Shown piece by piece: positions 8,624 through 17,189 of a DNA stretch of 64,000 nt. Position 1 is the first letter of the stretch. Every line of letters begins with the position of its first letter. Origin of the DNA: Streptomyces sp. RKAG293. GTDB lineage: Bacteria; Actinomycetota; Actinomycetes; Streptomycetales; Streptomycetaceae. The notes under the pieces were generated by a model, which saw nothing but the letters and a program-made list of their open reading frames with translations, did not search any database and was not told the origin of the DNA. The position numbers and the translations under genes are program-made. The stretch is taken from positions 6,557,001 to 6,621,000 of the forward strand of contig NZ_JAJOZB010000001.1 in the NCBI RefSeq assembly GCF_023701745.1. The letters are read 5' to 3'.

Positions 8624-8639
8624 CCACCAGTAGTGGTCC
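8624..8639 (+). promoter_or_regulatory. Weaker second NrdR-like repeat
   Basis: ACCAGTAGTGGT at 8626-8637 is a near-perfect dyad centred 35 bp from box 1. Known NrdR boxes are usually ~31 bp apart, and the consensus match is only 7 of 16, so this may instead be a chance repeat. Confidence 0.3.
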
Positions 8640-8769
8640 CAGTGGGTCAACCCCTCAGGGGATCGCCTATGCTTGGGGCTGTTCCCAGGGGTTGAGACCA
8701 GACCCCGGGAGCGTCATCGTCGTGCGCTCAGCCGCCGGTACGGGCTGAATGAAGGAGGGGATAGGGAAC

Positions 8770-9282
8770 ATGCACTGCCCCTTCTGCAGACACCCCGACA
8801 GCCGTGTGGTCGACAGCCGCACCACGGACGACGGCACCTCGATCCGGCGCCGTCGGCAGTGCCCCGACTGCGGCCGCCGCTTCACCACGGTGGAGACGGC
8901 GTCCCTGATGGTGATCAAGCGCAGCGGCGTCACGGAACCTTTCAGCAGGAACAAGGTCATCGCGGGCGTCCGCAAGGCGTGCCAGGGCCGCCCCGTCACC
9001 GAGGACGCGCTCGCCCAGCTCGGGCAGCGGGTCGAGGAGGCGGTCAGGGCGACCGGCAGTGCCGAGCTCTCGACCCACGACGTCGGTCTGGCCATACTCG
9101 GCCCCCTGCAGGATCTCGACCTGGTCGCGTACCTGCGCTTCGCCTCGGTCTACCGGGCCTTCGACTCGCTCGAGGACTTCGAGGCCGCCATCGTCGAGCT
9201 GCGCGAGCAGCTCCCACCCACGAACCTTCGCGGGCTCGACGAGGACCTCGGGGTCCCCGCGCCCGCCCCCGCCGCTGACTGA
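8770..9282 (+). CDS. nrdR: NrdR, transcriptional repressor of ribonucleotide reductase genes
   Basis: 170 residues from the ATG at 8770. GAAGGAGGGG lies about 9 nt upstream; an ATG at 8749 in the same frame overlaps the ribosome site and is rejected. N-terminal zinc ribbon CPFC...CPDC (with the RxRRQ basic segment) followed by an ATP-cone domain ([18 protein letters not shown]). It senses dATP/ATP and represses RNR operons through NrdR boxes; one candidate box is visible upstream. The next gene is the RNR nrdJ, 133 nt downstream and co-directional, so nrdRJ is an operon as in other streptomycetes. Confidence 0.95.
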   Translation: MHCPFCRHPDSRVVDSRTTDDGTSIRRRRQCPDCGRRFTTVETASLMVIKRSGVTEPFSRNKVIAGVRKACQGRPVTEDALAQLGQRVEEAVRATGSAELSTHDVGLAILGPLQDLDLVAYLRFASVYRAFDSLEDFEAAIVELREQLPPTNLRGLDEDLGVPAPAPAAD

Positions 9283-9415
9283 CCGAGCGACGGCCGATCA
9301 GCGGCAGTACCCACAGATTTGCCGAGGCGCGCTGCGCCGAGGCGTAGGACAACGAACCGTGCGGCGGGATGATCCGCGCACTTCTAGGCGTTTTGCCTGT
9401 ATTGGGAGGCGGCAC

Positions 9416-12310
9416 ATGACTGAGACGACGAACGGCGCGGCACGAGGATCCCGGACCAAGGGATCCAAGGGTGGCAAGGGCCTGCGCATCGAACGCATCC
9501 ACACCACCCCGGGCGTGCACCCGTACGACGAGGTGGTCTGGCAGCACCGCGACGTCGTCATGACCAACTGGCGCGACGGCTCGATCAACTTCGAGCAGCG
9601 TGGCGTCGAGTTCCCCGACTCCTGGTCGGTGAACGCGGTCAACATCGTCACCAGCAAGTACTTCCGCGGCGCGGTCGGCAGCCCGACCCGCGAGTCGAGC
9701 CTGAAGCAGCTCATCGACCGCGTGGTGAAGTCCTACCGCAAGGGCGGCGAGGACAACGGGTACTTCGCCTCCCCGGCCGACGCGGAGATCTTCGACCACG
9801 AGCTGACCTACGCCCTGCTGCACCAGGTGTTCAGCTTCAACTCGCCGGTCTGGTTCAACGTCGGTACCGCCCAGCCGCAGCAGGTCTCCGCCTGCTTCAT
9901 CCTCTCCGTCGACGACTCGATGGACTCGATCCTGGACTGGTACAAGGAAGAGGGGATGATCTTCAAGGGCGGCTCGGGCGCCGGCCTGAACCTCTCCCGC
10001 ATCCGCTCCTCCAAGGAGCTGCTCTCCTCCGGCGGCAACGCTTCCGGCCCGGTCTCCTTCATGCGCGGCGCCGACGCGTCCGCCGGCACCATCAAGTCGG
10101 GCGGCGCCACCCGCCGCGCCGCCAAGATGGTCGTCCTGGACGTCGACCACCCGGACGTCGAGGCCTTCATCGAGACCAAGGTGAAGGAGGAGGAGAAGAT
10201 CCGCGCCCTGCGCGACGCGGGCTTCGACATGGACCTGGGCGGCGACGACATCACGTCCGTCCAGTACCAGAACGCCAACAACAGCGTCCGCGTGAACGAC
10301 GAGTTCATGAACGCCGTCGAGAGCGGCGCGAAGTTCGGCCTGCGCGCCCGGATGACCGGCGAGATCATCGAAGAGGTCGACGCCAAGTCCCTCTTCACCA
10401 AGATGGCCGAAGCCGCCTGGGCCTGCGCCGACCCCGGCATCCAGTACGACGACACCATCAACCACTGGCACACCTCGCCGGAGACGGGCCGCATCACCGC
10501 CTCCAACCCGTGCAGCGAGTACATGCACCTGGACAACTCGTCCTGCAACCTCGCCTCGCTGAACCTCATGAAGTTCCTGCGTGACGACGACAAGGGCAAC
10601 CAGTCGTTCGACGCGGACCGCTTCGCGAAGGTCGTCGAGCTGGTCATCACCGCGATGGACATCTCCATCTGCTTCGCCGACTTCCCCACCGAGAAGATCG
10701 GCGAGACCACCCGCGCCTTCCGCCAGCTGGGCATCGGCTACGCCAACCTCGGCGCCCTGCTGATGGCCACCGGCCACGCGTACGACAGCGACGGCGGCCG
10801 CGCGCTCGCCGGCGCCATCACCTCGCTGATGACCGGCACCTCGTACAAGCGGTCCGCCGAGCTCGCCGCGGTCGTCGGCCCGTACGACGGCTACGCCCGC
10901 AACGCCGACGCCCACAAGCGCGTCATGAAGCAGCATTCGGACGCCAACGCGGTGGCCAAGCGCACCGACGACCTGGACGTCCCGGTCTGGGCCGCGGCCA
11001 CCGAGGCCTGGCAGGACGTGCTCCGCCTCGGCGAGAAGAACGGTTTCCGTAACGCGCAGGCCTCCGTGCTCGCGCCGACCGGCACCATCGGCCTGATGAT
11101 GGACTGCGACACCACGGGCGTCGAGCCCGACCTGGCGCTCGTCAAGTTCAAGAAGCTCGTCGGCGGCGGCTCCATGCAGATCGTCAACGGCACCGTCCCG
11201 CAGGCGCTGCGCCGCCTCGGCTACCAGCCGGAGCAGGTCGACGCGATCGTCGCCCACATCGGCGAGCACGGCAACGTGGTCGACGCCCCGGCGCTCAAGA
11301 CCGAGCACTACTCGGTCTTCGACTGCGCCATGGGCGAGCGGTCCATCTCGGCCATGGGCCACGTGCGCATGATGGCGGCGGCCCAGCCGTTCCTGTCCGG
11401 CGCGATCAGCAAGACGGTCAACGTGCCCGAGACGGCCACCGTCGAGCAGATCGAAGAGGTCTACTTCGAGGGCTGGAAGCTCGGCCTGAAGGCGCTCGCG
11501 ATCTACCGCGACAACTGCAAGGTCGGCCAGCCGCTCTCCGCGAAGAAGAAGGAGCCGGTCGCCGAGGTCGTCGTCCCGGCCGAGGTCCAGAAGGTCGTCG
11601 AGTACCGCCCGGTCCGCAAGCGCCTCCCGAAGGGCCGTCCGGGGATCACCACCTCGTTCACCGTCGGCGGCGCCGAGGGCTACATGACCGCCAACTCCTA
11701 CCCGGACGACGGTCTGGGCGAGGTCTTCCTCAAGATGTCCAAGCAGGGTTCGACCCTCGCGGGCATGATGGACGCCTTCTCCATCGCGGTGTCGGTGGGC
11801 ATGCAGTACGGCGTGCCGCTGGAGACCTACGTCTCCAAGTTCACCAACATGCGCTTCGAGCCGGCCGGTCTGACCGACGACCCGGACGTGCGGATGGCGC
11901 AGTCGATCGTCGACTACATCTTCCGCCGCCTGGCGCTGGACTTCCTGCCGTTCGAGACCCGCTCCGCGCTCGGCATCCACTCGGCCGGCGAGCGTCAGCG
12001 CCACCTCGACACCGGCTCCTACGAGCCGGGTGACGACGATGTGGACGTCGAGGGCCTGGCCCAGTCCGCACCGCGCCAGGTGGAGGCTCCCGCCCCGAAG
12101 GCGGCGCCGAAGCCGGTCGCCGTCGCCAAGCCGGAGAGCCCGGCCGCCGTGCCGGCCCCGAAGCAGGCGCACAACTCCACGGAGCTGCTGGAGATCCAGC
12201 TCGGCCTCAACGCCGACGCCCCGCTCTGCTTCTCCTGCGGCACGAAGATGCGCCGTGCGGGCAGCTGCTACCTGTGCGAGGGCTGCGGCTCGACCAGCGG
12301 CTGCAGCTGA
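9416..12310 (+). CDS. nrdJ: Class II (vitamin B12-dependent) ribonucleotide reductase
   Basis: 964 residues, matching Streptomyces NrdJ (~960). It converts ribonucleotides to deoxyribonucleotides using adenosylcobalamin, without oxygen dependence. Seen: N-terminal SFNSPVWFNVG, disulfide-pair cysteine in QVSACFILSV, the active-site NPCSEYMHLDNSSCNL with the thiyl cysteine and adjacent glutamate, PTGTIGLMMDCDTTG phosphate-binding loop, and a C-terminal Cys-rich tail (CFSCGTKMRRAGSCYLCEGC) that shuttles electrons or binds zinc. ATG start has GGGAGG 6 nt upstream. A Lys/Ala/Pro-rich linker (~residues 890-920) precedes the tail. Regulation is inferred through the NrdR box upstream of nrdR; no B12 riboswitch is visible in the 130-nt spacer. 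Confidence 0.97.
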   Translation: MTETTNGAARGSRTKGSKGGKGLRIERIHTTPGVHPYDEVVWQHRDVVMTNWRDGSINFEQRGVEFPDSWSVNAVNIVTSKYFRGAVGSPTRESSLKQLIDRVVKSYRKGGEDNGYFASPADAEIFDHELTYALLHQVFSFNSPVWFNVGTAQPQQVSACFILSVDDSMDSILDWYKEEGMIFKGGSGAGLNLSRIRSSKELLSSGGNASGPVSFMRGADASAGTIKSGGATRRAAKMVVLDVDHPDVEAFIETKVKEEEKIRALRDAGFDMDLGGDDITSVQYQNANNSVRVNDEFMNAVESGAKFGLRARMTGEIIEEVDAKSLFTKMAEAAWACADPGIQYDDTINHWHTSPETGRITASNPCSEYMHLDNSSCNLASLNLMKFLRDDDKGNQSFDADRFAKVVELVITAMDISICFADFPTEKIGETTRAFRQLGIGYANLGALLMATGHAYDSDGGRALAGAITSLMTGTSYKRSAELAAVVGPYDGYARNADAHKRVMKQHSDANAVAKRTDDLDVPVWAAATEAWQDVLRLGEKNGFRNAQASVLAPTGTIGLMMDCDTTGVEPDLALVKFKKLVGGGSMQIVNGTVPQALRRLGYQPEQVDAIVAHIGEHGNVVDAPALKTEHYSVFDCAMGERSISAMGHVRMMAAAQPFLSGAISKTVNVPETATVEQIEEVYFEGWKLGLKALAIYRDNCKVGQPLSAKKKEPVAEVVVPAEVQKVVEYRPVRKRLPKGRPGITTSFTVGGAEGYMTANSYPDDGLGEVFLKMSKQGSTLAGMMDAFSIAVSVGMQYGVPLETYVSKFTNMRFEPAGLTDDPDVRMAQSIVDYIFRRLALDFLPFETRSALGIHSAGERQRHLDTGSYEPGDDDVDVEGLAQSAPRQVEAPAPKAAPKPVAVAKPESPAAVPAPKQAHNSTELLEIQLGLNADAPLCFSCGTKMRRAGSCYLCEGCGSTSGCS

Positions 12311-12353
12311 TCGTGCGCGCGCCGCGGGTGTGAACCGCGGGTGAGGAAGTGAG

Positions 12354-12390
12354 AGGTCCGGTGCCGACGGGAGTCGGCGCCGGACCTTTT
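12354..12390 (+). terminator. Intrinsic terminator of nrdRJ
   Basis: 15-bp stem (AGGTCCGGTGCCGAC with its complement, one G-U pair), GGGA loop, followed by TTTT. A smaller CCGCGG dyad lies just upstream. The rest of the 12311-12549 spacer shows nothing else. Confidence 0.88.
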
Positions 12391-12549
12391 CCGTGCCGGG
12401 GGTGACGGGTCCGGCGTCCGCGTCCTGGCCGGGAATAGCTGTGATCTTGGCGGACTTGTCATCGGTGACGACACCGGGGCGGTGTCGCGGGCGGGGTGCC
12501 CGTACGGTGTGCTGCCCACCGTTTCCGCTGATGACAGGGGGTAGTTGCG

Positions 12550-13332
12550 ATGACCGAGCTGGACATCCATTACGTGGGCGGGCCGACCGCGGTGATCGGG
12601 ATCGGGGGTCTGCGGCTGCTCACCGACCCGACGTTCGACGCGCCGGGGGAGTACCCGATGGGCAACCGGGCGCTGGTGAAGACCACCGGCCCCGCGGTCG
12701 CCGCGGACGCGGTCGGGGCCGTCGACGCCGTGCTGCTCTCGCACGACCAGCACCCGGACAACCTCGACACCTCGGGGCGGGCGTACCTCGCGAGTGTGCC
12801 GCTGACCCTGTCCACCGGTTCGGCGCTCGGGCGGATCGGCGGAAACGTCACCGCACTGCCGAACTGGGAGCACACCGAGCTGACCCGCCCCGACGGGGGA
12901 ACCCTGCGTATCACCGGGGTGCCGGCGCAGCACGGGCCGGACGGCAGTGAGCCCGTCGTCGGCGAGGTCACCGGATTCGTTCTCTCGGGCGAGGGCCTGC
13001 CGACGGTCTACGTGAGCGGGGACAACGCGTCACTGAAGGTCGTACGGGACATCGCGGAGCGGTTCGGGCCGTTCGATGTCGCGGTGCTGTTCGCCGGTGC
13101 CGCGCAGACCCCGCTGCTTCCGGGCGCCGATCTGACGCTCGGCAGCGTCCACGCCGCCGAGGCGGCGGAGATCCTCGGCGCGCGGCAGGTCGTACCGCTG
13201 CACTTCGAGCACTGGGGGCACCTCACGCAGAACGGCGACACCCTCGTGGACGCCTTCGAGCGGGCGGGGATCAGCGACCGCCTGCATCTGCTGAAGCCCG
13301 GGGAGCGCTTCGAGTCCGGGACCGCCCGATGA
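12550..13332 (+). CDS. Metallo-beta-lactamase-fold hydrolase, UlaG-like
   Basis: 260 residues. The motif SHDQHPDNLD at 64-73 aligns to HxHxDH of the MBL fold with an Asn replacing the last His of the motif. Further metal ligands are expected in VSGDNASL (~155) and in PLHFEHWGH (~217). This belongs to the UlaG-like branch (L-ascorbate-6-phosphate lactonase relatives), many members of which have unknown substrates. The stop overlaps the start of the arylamine N-acetyltransferase gene (ATGA), so the two are translationally coupled. Substrate not determinable. Confidence 0.8.
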   Translation: MTELDIHYVGGPTAVIGIGGLRLLTDPTFDAPGEYPMGNRALVKTTGPAVAADAVGAVDAVLLSHDQHPDNLDTSGRAYLASVPLTLSTGSALGRIGGNVTALPNWEHTELTRPDGGTLRITGVPAQHGPDGSEPVVGEVTGFVLSGEGLPTVYVSGDNASLKVVRDIAERFGPFDVAVLFAGAAQTPLLPGADLTLGSVHAAEAAEILGARQVVPLHFEHWGHLTQNGDTLVDAFERAGISDRLHLLKPGERFESGTAR

Positions 13333-14222
13333 CGGCGACCCCGGCGGGGCCGGTGGCGGAGCGGGAGTCGGCGGCCGGATCCGGTGCGGAGTCCGTCTGG
13401 AGCGGTGACCAGCTCGACCTGGACGCCTATCTGGCGCGGACCGGGTACACGGGCGGTCTGGACCCGACGGCGGAGACGCTGCGGGGACTGCACCGCGCGC
13501 ACACCGCCGCGATTCCGTTCGAGAACTTGGAAGTCGCGCTGGAGCGCGAGGTCCGCCTCGACCTGGACAGCGTGCAGCGCAAGCTCGTCACGGAGCGCCG
13601 CGGCGGCTACTGCTACGAACAGAACTCCCTCTTCGCCGCGGTGCTCGAACGGCTGGGCTTCGTCTTCACGGCGCACGGCGCCAGGGTCCGTACGGCCGGC
13701 CCGACGCTGCGGCCCATCACGCACGTCCTGCTGCGGGTCGTCGTGGACGGCGCGGAATGGATCGCGGACACCGGCTTCGGCGGCCCGGGAACGCTGGAGC
13801 CGGTCGAGGTGCGGGTGGGCACCCCGACGTGGCAGGGCGGCTGGGCCTACGAGGTCGCCGAGGAAGCGGGCGGCGTGCGCGTGCTGCGCTCGCTCGGCGC
13901 GCGGGGCTGGTCGGACCTGTACGCGTTCGCCCCGAATCCGCTGTACCCGGTGGACGTCGTCATCCTGAACCACTTCACGTCGACGCACCCGCTGTCCCGG
14001 TTCACCGGCCAGCTCGTGGTGCAGCGGGTGACGCCGCAGGCGCGGTACTCCCTGGTGCGGGACGAGTTGACGGTGACGCGCGCGGGTGCGGCGGACGGCG
14101 CGGAGGAGCGGCGGAAGGTGCCGACAGGGGAACTGGCCGAGGTACTGGAGAGCACCTTCGGCCTCGTCCTCGCCGCCGCCGACACCGAACGGCTGGGACG
14201 CCTGCACGATCCGGCCCGCTAG
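13329..14222 (+). CDS. Arylamine N-acetyltransferase
   Basis: 297 residues. The catalytic triad of the NAT family is visible: C95 in RRGGYCYEQN, H132 in PITHVLLRV and D147 in IADTGFGG. The enzyme transfers acetyl from acetyl-CoA to arylamines or hydrazines through a Cys thioester; in actinomycetes, relatives also release or cyclise polyketides (amide synthases such as RifF). No polyketide genes are nearby, so a general detoxification role is more likely. The first ~25 residues are an extension before the LDAYLARTGY start of the family domain. The ATGA overlap with the upstream MBL gene indicates an operon. Confidence 0.92.
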   Translation: MTATPAGPVAERESAAGSGAESVWSGDQLDLDAYLARTGYTGGLDPTAETLRGLHRAHTAAIPFENLEVALEREVRLDLDSVQRKLVTERRGGYCYEQNSLFAAVLERLGFVFTAHGARVRTAGPTLRPITHVLLRVVVDGAEWIADTGFGGPGTLEPVEVRVGTPTWQGGWAYEVAEEAGGVRVLRSLGARGWSDLYAFAPNPLYPVDVVILNHFTSTHPLSRFTGQLVVQRVTPQARYSLVRDELTVTRAGAADGAEERRKVPTGELAEVLESTFGLVLAAADTERLGRLHDPAR

Positions 14223-14256
14223 AGGTACGGGTCGGGAGCGGGACGCGGTCCGCCTC

Positions 14257-14273
14257 AGCCGCGCACCGCGGCT
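14257..14273. terminator. Weak hairpin between convergent NAT and VOC genes
   Basis: AGCCGCG, CAC loop, CGCGGCT: a perfect 7-bp stem in the short convergent spacer, without a T-run. Confidence 0.4.
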
Positions 14274-14277
14274 CGGC

Positions 14278-14682
14278 TCAGTAGGACTGCAACTCGACGA
14301 GGGTCCCGTCCGGCGTTCGCAGGTGCGCCGTACGGAGGCCGGGTCCCCAGGCCGGCCGGTCCTGGGGATCCGCGACGATCTCGGCGCCGTGCGCGACGAG
14401 GCACGGCGCGGCGTCGTCCACGCTGTCCACCCGGAAGACGAGCATCGAGGCGTCCTGCCCGGCGGGCCGGGCCGGCAGGGCTCCGGTGCCGACCACCGCC
14501 GCGACGGCGGCGCGGGAGAACAGGACGAGGACACCCTCGCCGTTCAGGTCCCAGTTGGCGTATCCGGCCTCCGGGATGACCTTCACGGGCTCGATGCCCA
14601 GGAGGTCACGGAGCGCGGCGGTCCAGAATTCGGCGGCGGTGGCGAAGTCCTCCACAAGGAGGCGGGGATGGAGAGCGTCCAT
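14278..14682 (-). CDS. VOC-superfamily (glyoxalase/bleomycin-resistance fold) protein
   Basis: 134 residues with the beta-alpha-beta-beta-beta repeat pattern of the vicinal-oxygen-chelate fold: start MDALHPRLLVEDFATAAEFW, middle NWDLNGEGVLVLF, and end RTPDGTLVELQSY where the terminal Glu is a typical metal ligand. Substrate unknown; such proteins are dioxygenases, isomerases or antibiotic-binding proteins. Convergent with the NAT gene and divergent from a DUF4937 gene. The start ATG has no ribosome site, but TAGGAT ends 6 nt upstream on the minus strand, indicating a likely leaderless mRNA. Confidence 0.8.
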   Translation of the reverse strand: MDALHPRLLVEDFATAAEFWTAALRDLLGIEPVKVIPEAGYANWDLNGEGVLVLFSRAAVAAVVGTGALPARPAGQDASMLVFRVDSVDDAAPCLVAHGAEIVADPQDRPAWGPGLRTAHLRTPDGTLVELQSY

Positions 14683-14688
14683 GGATCG

Positions 14689-14694
14689 ATCCTA
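14689..14694 (-). promoter_or_regulatory. Candidate leaderless promoter -10 of the VOC gene
   Basis: TAGGAT on the minus strand, 6 nt before the ATG at 14682; no Shine-Dalgarno between. Confidence 0.5.
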
Positions 14695-14756
14695 TTCGCC
14701 ACCCCGGCAGGGGAATTGAGCGGGTGAGCGGGCGCGGGAGGGGTCCTCGTCGGACT

Positions 14757-14762
14757 TAGGAT
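14757..14762 (+). promoter_or_regulatory. Candidate leaderless promoter -10 of the DUF4937 gene
   Basis: TAGGAT, 6 nt before the GTG at 14769; it mirrors the same hexamer serving the divergent VOC gene. Confidence 0.5.
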
Positions 14763-14768
14763 GGCGCG

Positions 14769-15377
14769 GTGCTGGTGAAGTGGATTCGCTGTGGGGTCGT
14801 GGACCGGGCGGGGTTCGAACGGGGGCAGCGGAAGTGGGCGGGGCTGCGGGGACAGCCGGGATTCCGGGGGCAGGGCGGCGGCTGGAGCCGCGCGCAGCCG
14901 GGCGTGGCGCACCTTTTCGCGTTCTGGGACAGCAGGGCGGCGTACGAGGCCTTCATGACGGGCGGCGCGCACGACCAGCTCGCGGGGTCGCAGGCCGATT
15001 CGTACGAGAACCTCGGGGTGCTGCTCTTCGAGCACCTGATGGACGTGCGGGTGGGCTTCGAGGCGCGCTTCGCCGACGTCGATCTGCTGCGTGTCGCGCA
15101 TTCGAGGGTGCGGCCAGGACGCGGCGAGCACTTCGTCGAGATGCAGAAGAAGGTGTGGAACCCGGCGATGGCCGGGTCGCCCGGACTGCTGCGCGGGGCC
15201 TTCGCCGAGGGGTCGGACAGCGACTTCCTGGTGCTGTCCCTGTGGATCTCGGCGAACGAGCGCGGCAAGTACCGCCCCGCCGCGATGACGAGGCTGGGGG
15301 AGCGCACCGAGCTGGAGGCCGATGTGGTCTCGGTGGCAGGCGACGTCGTGGACATCGTGCAGGCGTGGACGGTGTGA
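14769..15377 (+). CDS. YdbC-like DUF4937 domain protein
   Basis: 202 residues, conserved in actinobacteria and firmicutes as a YdbC/DUF4937 protein, with two halves that each resemble an antibiotic-biosynthesis-monooxygenase-like ferredoxin fold (first half ending in FWDSRAAYEAFMTG, second half around HSRVRPGRGEHFVEMQ). No catalytic residues can be assigned and no signal peptide is seen. GTG start without ribosome site but 6 nt after a TAGGAT -10, so leaderless expression is inferred. Divergent from the VOC gene and followed by a histidine phosphatase gene that also appears to have its own leaderless promoter. Confidence 0.72.
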   Translation: MLVKWIRCGVVDRAGFERGQRKWAGLRGQPGFRGQGGGWSRAQPGVAHLFAFWDSRAAYEAFMTGGAHDQLAGSQADSYENLGVLLFEHLMDVRVGFEARFADVDLLRVAHSRVRPGRGEHFVEMQKKVWNPAMAGSPGLLRGAFAEGSDSDFLVLSLWISANERGKYRPAAMTRLGERTELEADVVSVAGDVVDIVQAWTV

Positions 15378-15461
15378 CGGGGCCGCCGGCGGCCGGGAGC
15401 GCCCTGGGGGGCGCGTCGGCCGCGGAGGCCGTACCGGCGCGCCCGGGCTCCGTCCCGGGAA

Positions 15462-15467
15462 TAGGCT
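15462..15467 (+). promoter_or_regulatory. Candidate leaderless promoter -10 of the histidine phosphatase gene
   Basis: TAGGCT, 7 nt before the ATG at 15475; no ribosome-binding site between. Confidence 0.45.
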
Positions 15468-15474
15468 GATCAGT

Positions 15475-16143
15475 ATGGGCAGACCTCGCCACATCGTGCT
15501 GATCCGGCACGGAGAGTCTCAGGGCAATGCCGACGACACCATCTACCAGAGGGTGCCGGACCATGCTCTTGAGCTCACCGCGACCGGTCGCCGCCAGGCC
15601 GCGTCCGCGGGGGAGAACCTGCGGGCGCTGTTCGGCGACGAACCGGTCCAGGCGTTCGTGTCGCCCTACCGCCGCACCTGGCAGACCTTCCGCGGGCTGG
15701 ACCTCGATCCGTCGCTGACCCACGCGATGGAGGAGCCGCGGCTCCGGGAGCAGGACTGGGGGAACTGGCAGGACGTCGAGGACGTGCAGCGGCAGCGCAA
15801 GGCCAGGGACGCCTACGGGCACTTCTTCTACCGCTTCGCGCAGGGCGAGTCCGGGGCCGATGTGTACGACCGGGTGGGTGCGTTCCTGGAGACCCTCTAC
15901 CGGGCCTTCGACAAGCCGGACTTCCCGCCGAACGTCCTGCTGGTCACCCATGGACTGACCATGCGGCTGTTCTGCATGCGGTGGTTCCACTGGACGGTTG
16001 AGGAGTTCGAGTCGCTGTCCAACCCGGGCAACGCCGAGAGCCGCACCCTGCTCATCGGACCCTCCGGCCGCTACACCCTCGACCGCCCGTTCGCGCGGTG
16101 GCGGTTTCCCGACCCCCTGGTGGGCGAAGGATTCCGCAGGTGA
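15475..16143 (+). CDS. Histidine phosphatase (phosphoglycerate mutase-like)
   Basis: 222 residues. Phospho-acceptor motif LIRHGESQGN with H12, the second arginine/histidine site in SPYRRTWQTF, acid residue in EEPRLREQDWGNWQ, and the C-terminal VTHGLTMR with the proton-donor histidine side. The QDWGNWQ and downstream insert is typical of the bacterial phosphatase branch rather than glycolytic mutase. Substrate unknown; candidates include sugar phosphates or cobalamin-precursor phosphates, with no context to choose. Start chosen at the ATG immediately before the conserved strand; longer in-frame starts upstream lack a ribosome site. Confidence 0.85.
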   Translation: MGRPRHIVLIRHGESQGNADDTIYQRVPDHALELTATGRRQAASAGENLRALFGDEPVQAFVSPYRRTWQTFRGLDLDPSLTHAMEEPRLREQDWGNWQDVEDVQRQRKARDAYGHFFYRFAQGESGADVYDRVGAFLETLYRAFDKPDFPPNVLLVTHGLTMRLFCMRWFHWTVEEFESLSNPGNAESRTLLIGPSGRYTLDRPFARWRFPDPLVGEGFRR

Positions 16144-16199
16144 GTTTGCGCACAGGGTGATTGACCGGGATCAGGCACGATGTCAGAGTTTCCGACGCG

Positions 16200-17114
16200 A
16201 TGACCGCTCACCCTGTTGACTCCGAAAACACCTCCCGCGCCCTGGCAAGTCTGCGCGGGCTGGCCGTCGGCGATGCCCTCGGCTCCCAGTTCTTCGTCCC
16301 TTCCAACTACCAGGCCCTCCAGAACGGCGGGCTGCCGCCCGGTGTCTGGCAGTGGACCGACGACACCGAGATGGCCTGCTCCGTGCTGGCCGTGCTGGCC
16401 GCCCACGGCCGCATCGACCAGGACGCCCTGGCGATGTCCTTCGCGGAGCACCATGACTTCGACCGCGGCTACGGCCCGGCCGTGAACCGCATGCTGCGCC
16501 TCATCCGGCAGGAGGGCGCCGACTGGCGTGAGCTGGCCGCGGGCCTGTTCAACGGCCAGGGCTCGTGGGGCAACGGCGCCGCCATGCGGGTCGCCCCGCT
16601 GGGCGCCTGGTACGCGGGCGACGCCGAGCAGGCGACGCACCAGGCCGAGATCTCGGCGTACACCACCCACCAGCACCGTGAGGCCGTGGTCGGCGCGATG
16701 GCCGTCGCGGCCATGGCGGCGCTGGTCGCCGACCCGGACGGCCCGAAGGACCCCTCGGCGCTGCTCGGCGCGGTGCTGGACCTGGTGCCGACCAGCGCGG
16801 TGAAGGCCGGCATACGGCGCGCGCGCGACATGCTCGACTACGCGGACGTGGCGACGGTGGCGGCGGTGCTCGGCTGCGGCCGGCGCACCAGCGCGCACGA
16901 CACCGTGCCGTTCGCGCTGTGGTCGGCGGCCCGGCACCTGGACGACTACCAGCAGGCGTTCTGGACGACGGCCAAGGCGGGCGGTGACGTCGACACCACC
17001 TGTGCGATCGTCGGCGGGATCATCGCCTCACGGCCGACCGGGCAGCCGCCGGCCGAGTGGCTGGAGCGCACCGAACCGCTTCCGCCGTGGGTCGCGGCGC
17101 CCGCGGAGGCCTGA
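16200..17114 (+). CDS. ADP-ribosylglycohydrolase family (DraG-like) hydrolase
   Basis: 304 residues, all-helical DraG fold. Metal ligands seen as WTDDTEMA (T53, D54, D55) and the C-terminal GGDVDTTCAIVGGI (D-x-D-T). These enzymes remove ADP-ribose from proteins or free adducts using a binuclear Mg site. No nitrogenase or DraT partner is nearby; in Streptomyces such hydrolases are plausible erasers of ADP-ribosylation on DNA, RNA or proteins (inference). The start is uncertain: ATG at 16200 begins the conserved part, while an in-frame ATG at 16161 adds 13 residues. Convergent with the MFS gene. Confidence 0.85.
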   Translation: MTAHPVDSENTSRALASLRGLAVGDALGSQFFVPSNYQALQNGGLPPGVWQWTDDTEMACSVLAVLAAHGRIDQDALAMSFAEHHDFDRGYGPAVNRMLRLIRQEGADWRELAAGLFNGQGSWGNGAAMRVAPLGAWYAGDAEQATHQAEISAYTTHQHREAVVGAMAVAAMAALVADPDGPKDPSALLGAVLDLVPTSAVKAGIRRARDMLDYADVATVAAVLGCGRRTSAHDTVPFALWSAARHLDDYQQAFWTTAKAGGDVDTTCAIVGGIIASRPTGQPPAEWLERTEPLPPWVAAPAEA

Positions 17115-17156
17115 GACCCGGCGGACCGCGTCAGCCCACTGCCGCTCCGCCGCTCG

Positions 17157-17180
17157 GCCGCCCGCACCGGGCCGGGCGGC
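17157..17180. terminator. Hairpin between convergent ADP-ribosylglycohydrolase and MFS genes
   Basis: GCCGCCCG and CGGGCGGC form a perfect 8-bp stem with an 8-nt loop in the convergent spacer; no T-run. Confidence 0.5.
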
Positions 17181-17189
17181 GGCGCGGCG

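Larger units (their letters stand above)
8209..8769. other. 560-bp divergent regulatory region lexA/nrdR
   Basis: No credible gene. It is locally less GC-rich around 8330-8410 (promoter-like). It contains an SOS box on the lexA side and one good plus one weaker NrdR-like inverted repeat on the nrdR side, annotated separately. The open frames crossing it lack ribosome sites and coding-type codon bias. Confidence 0.7.

Noticed and set aside
8315-8650. Possible small ORF between lexA and nrdR
   Set aside because: No ribosome site; overlaps the SOS and NrdR boxes; composition not protein-like.
9283-9415. B12 riboswitch before nrdJ
   Set aside because: Spacer is only 133 nt and lacks the conserved B12-box; the riboswitch I know of in Streptomyces RNR control belongs to nrdAB.
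9044-12172. 1042-codon open frame on the minus strand over nrdJ
   Set aside because: It is antisense to a fully conserved nrdJ; high GC makes long antisense frames common and its residue content (Arg/Val/Asp/Gly-rich) is typical of such shadows.
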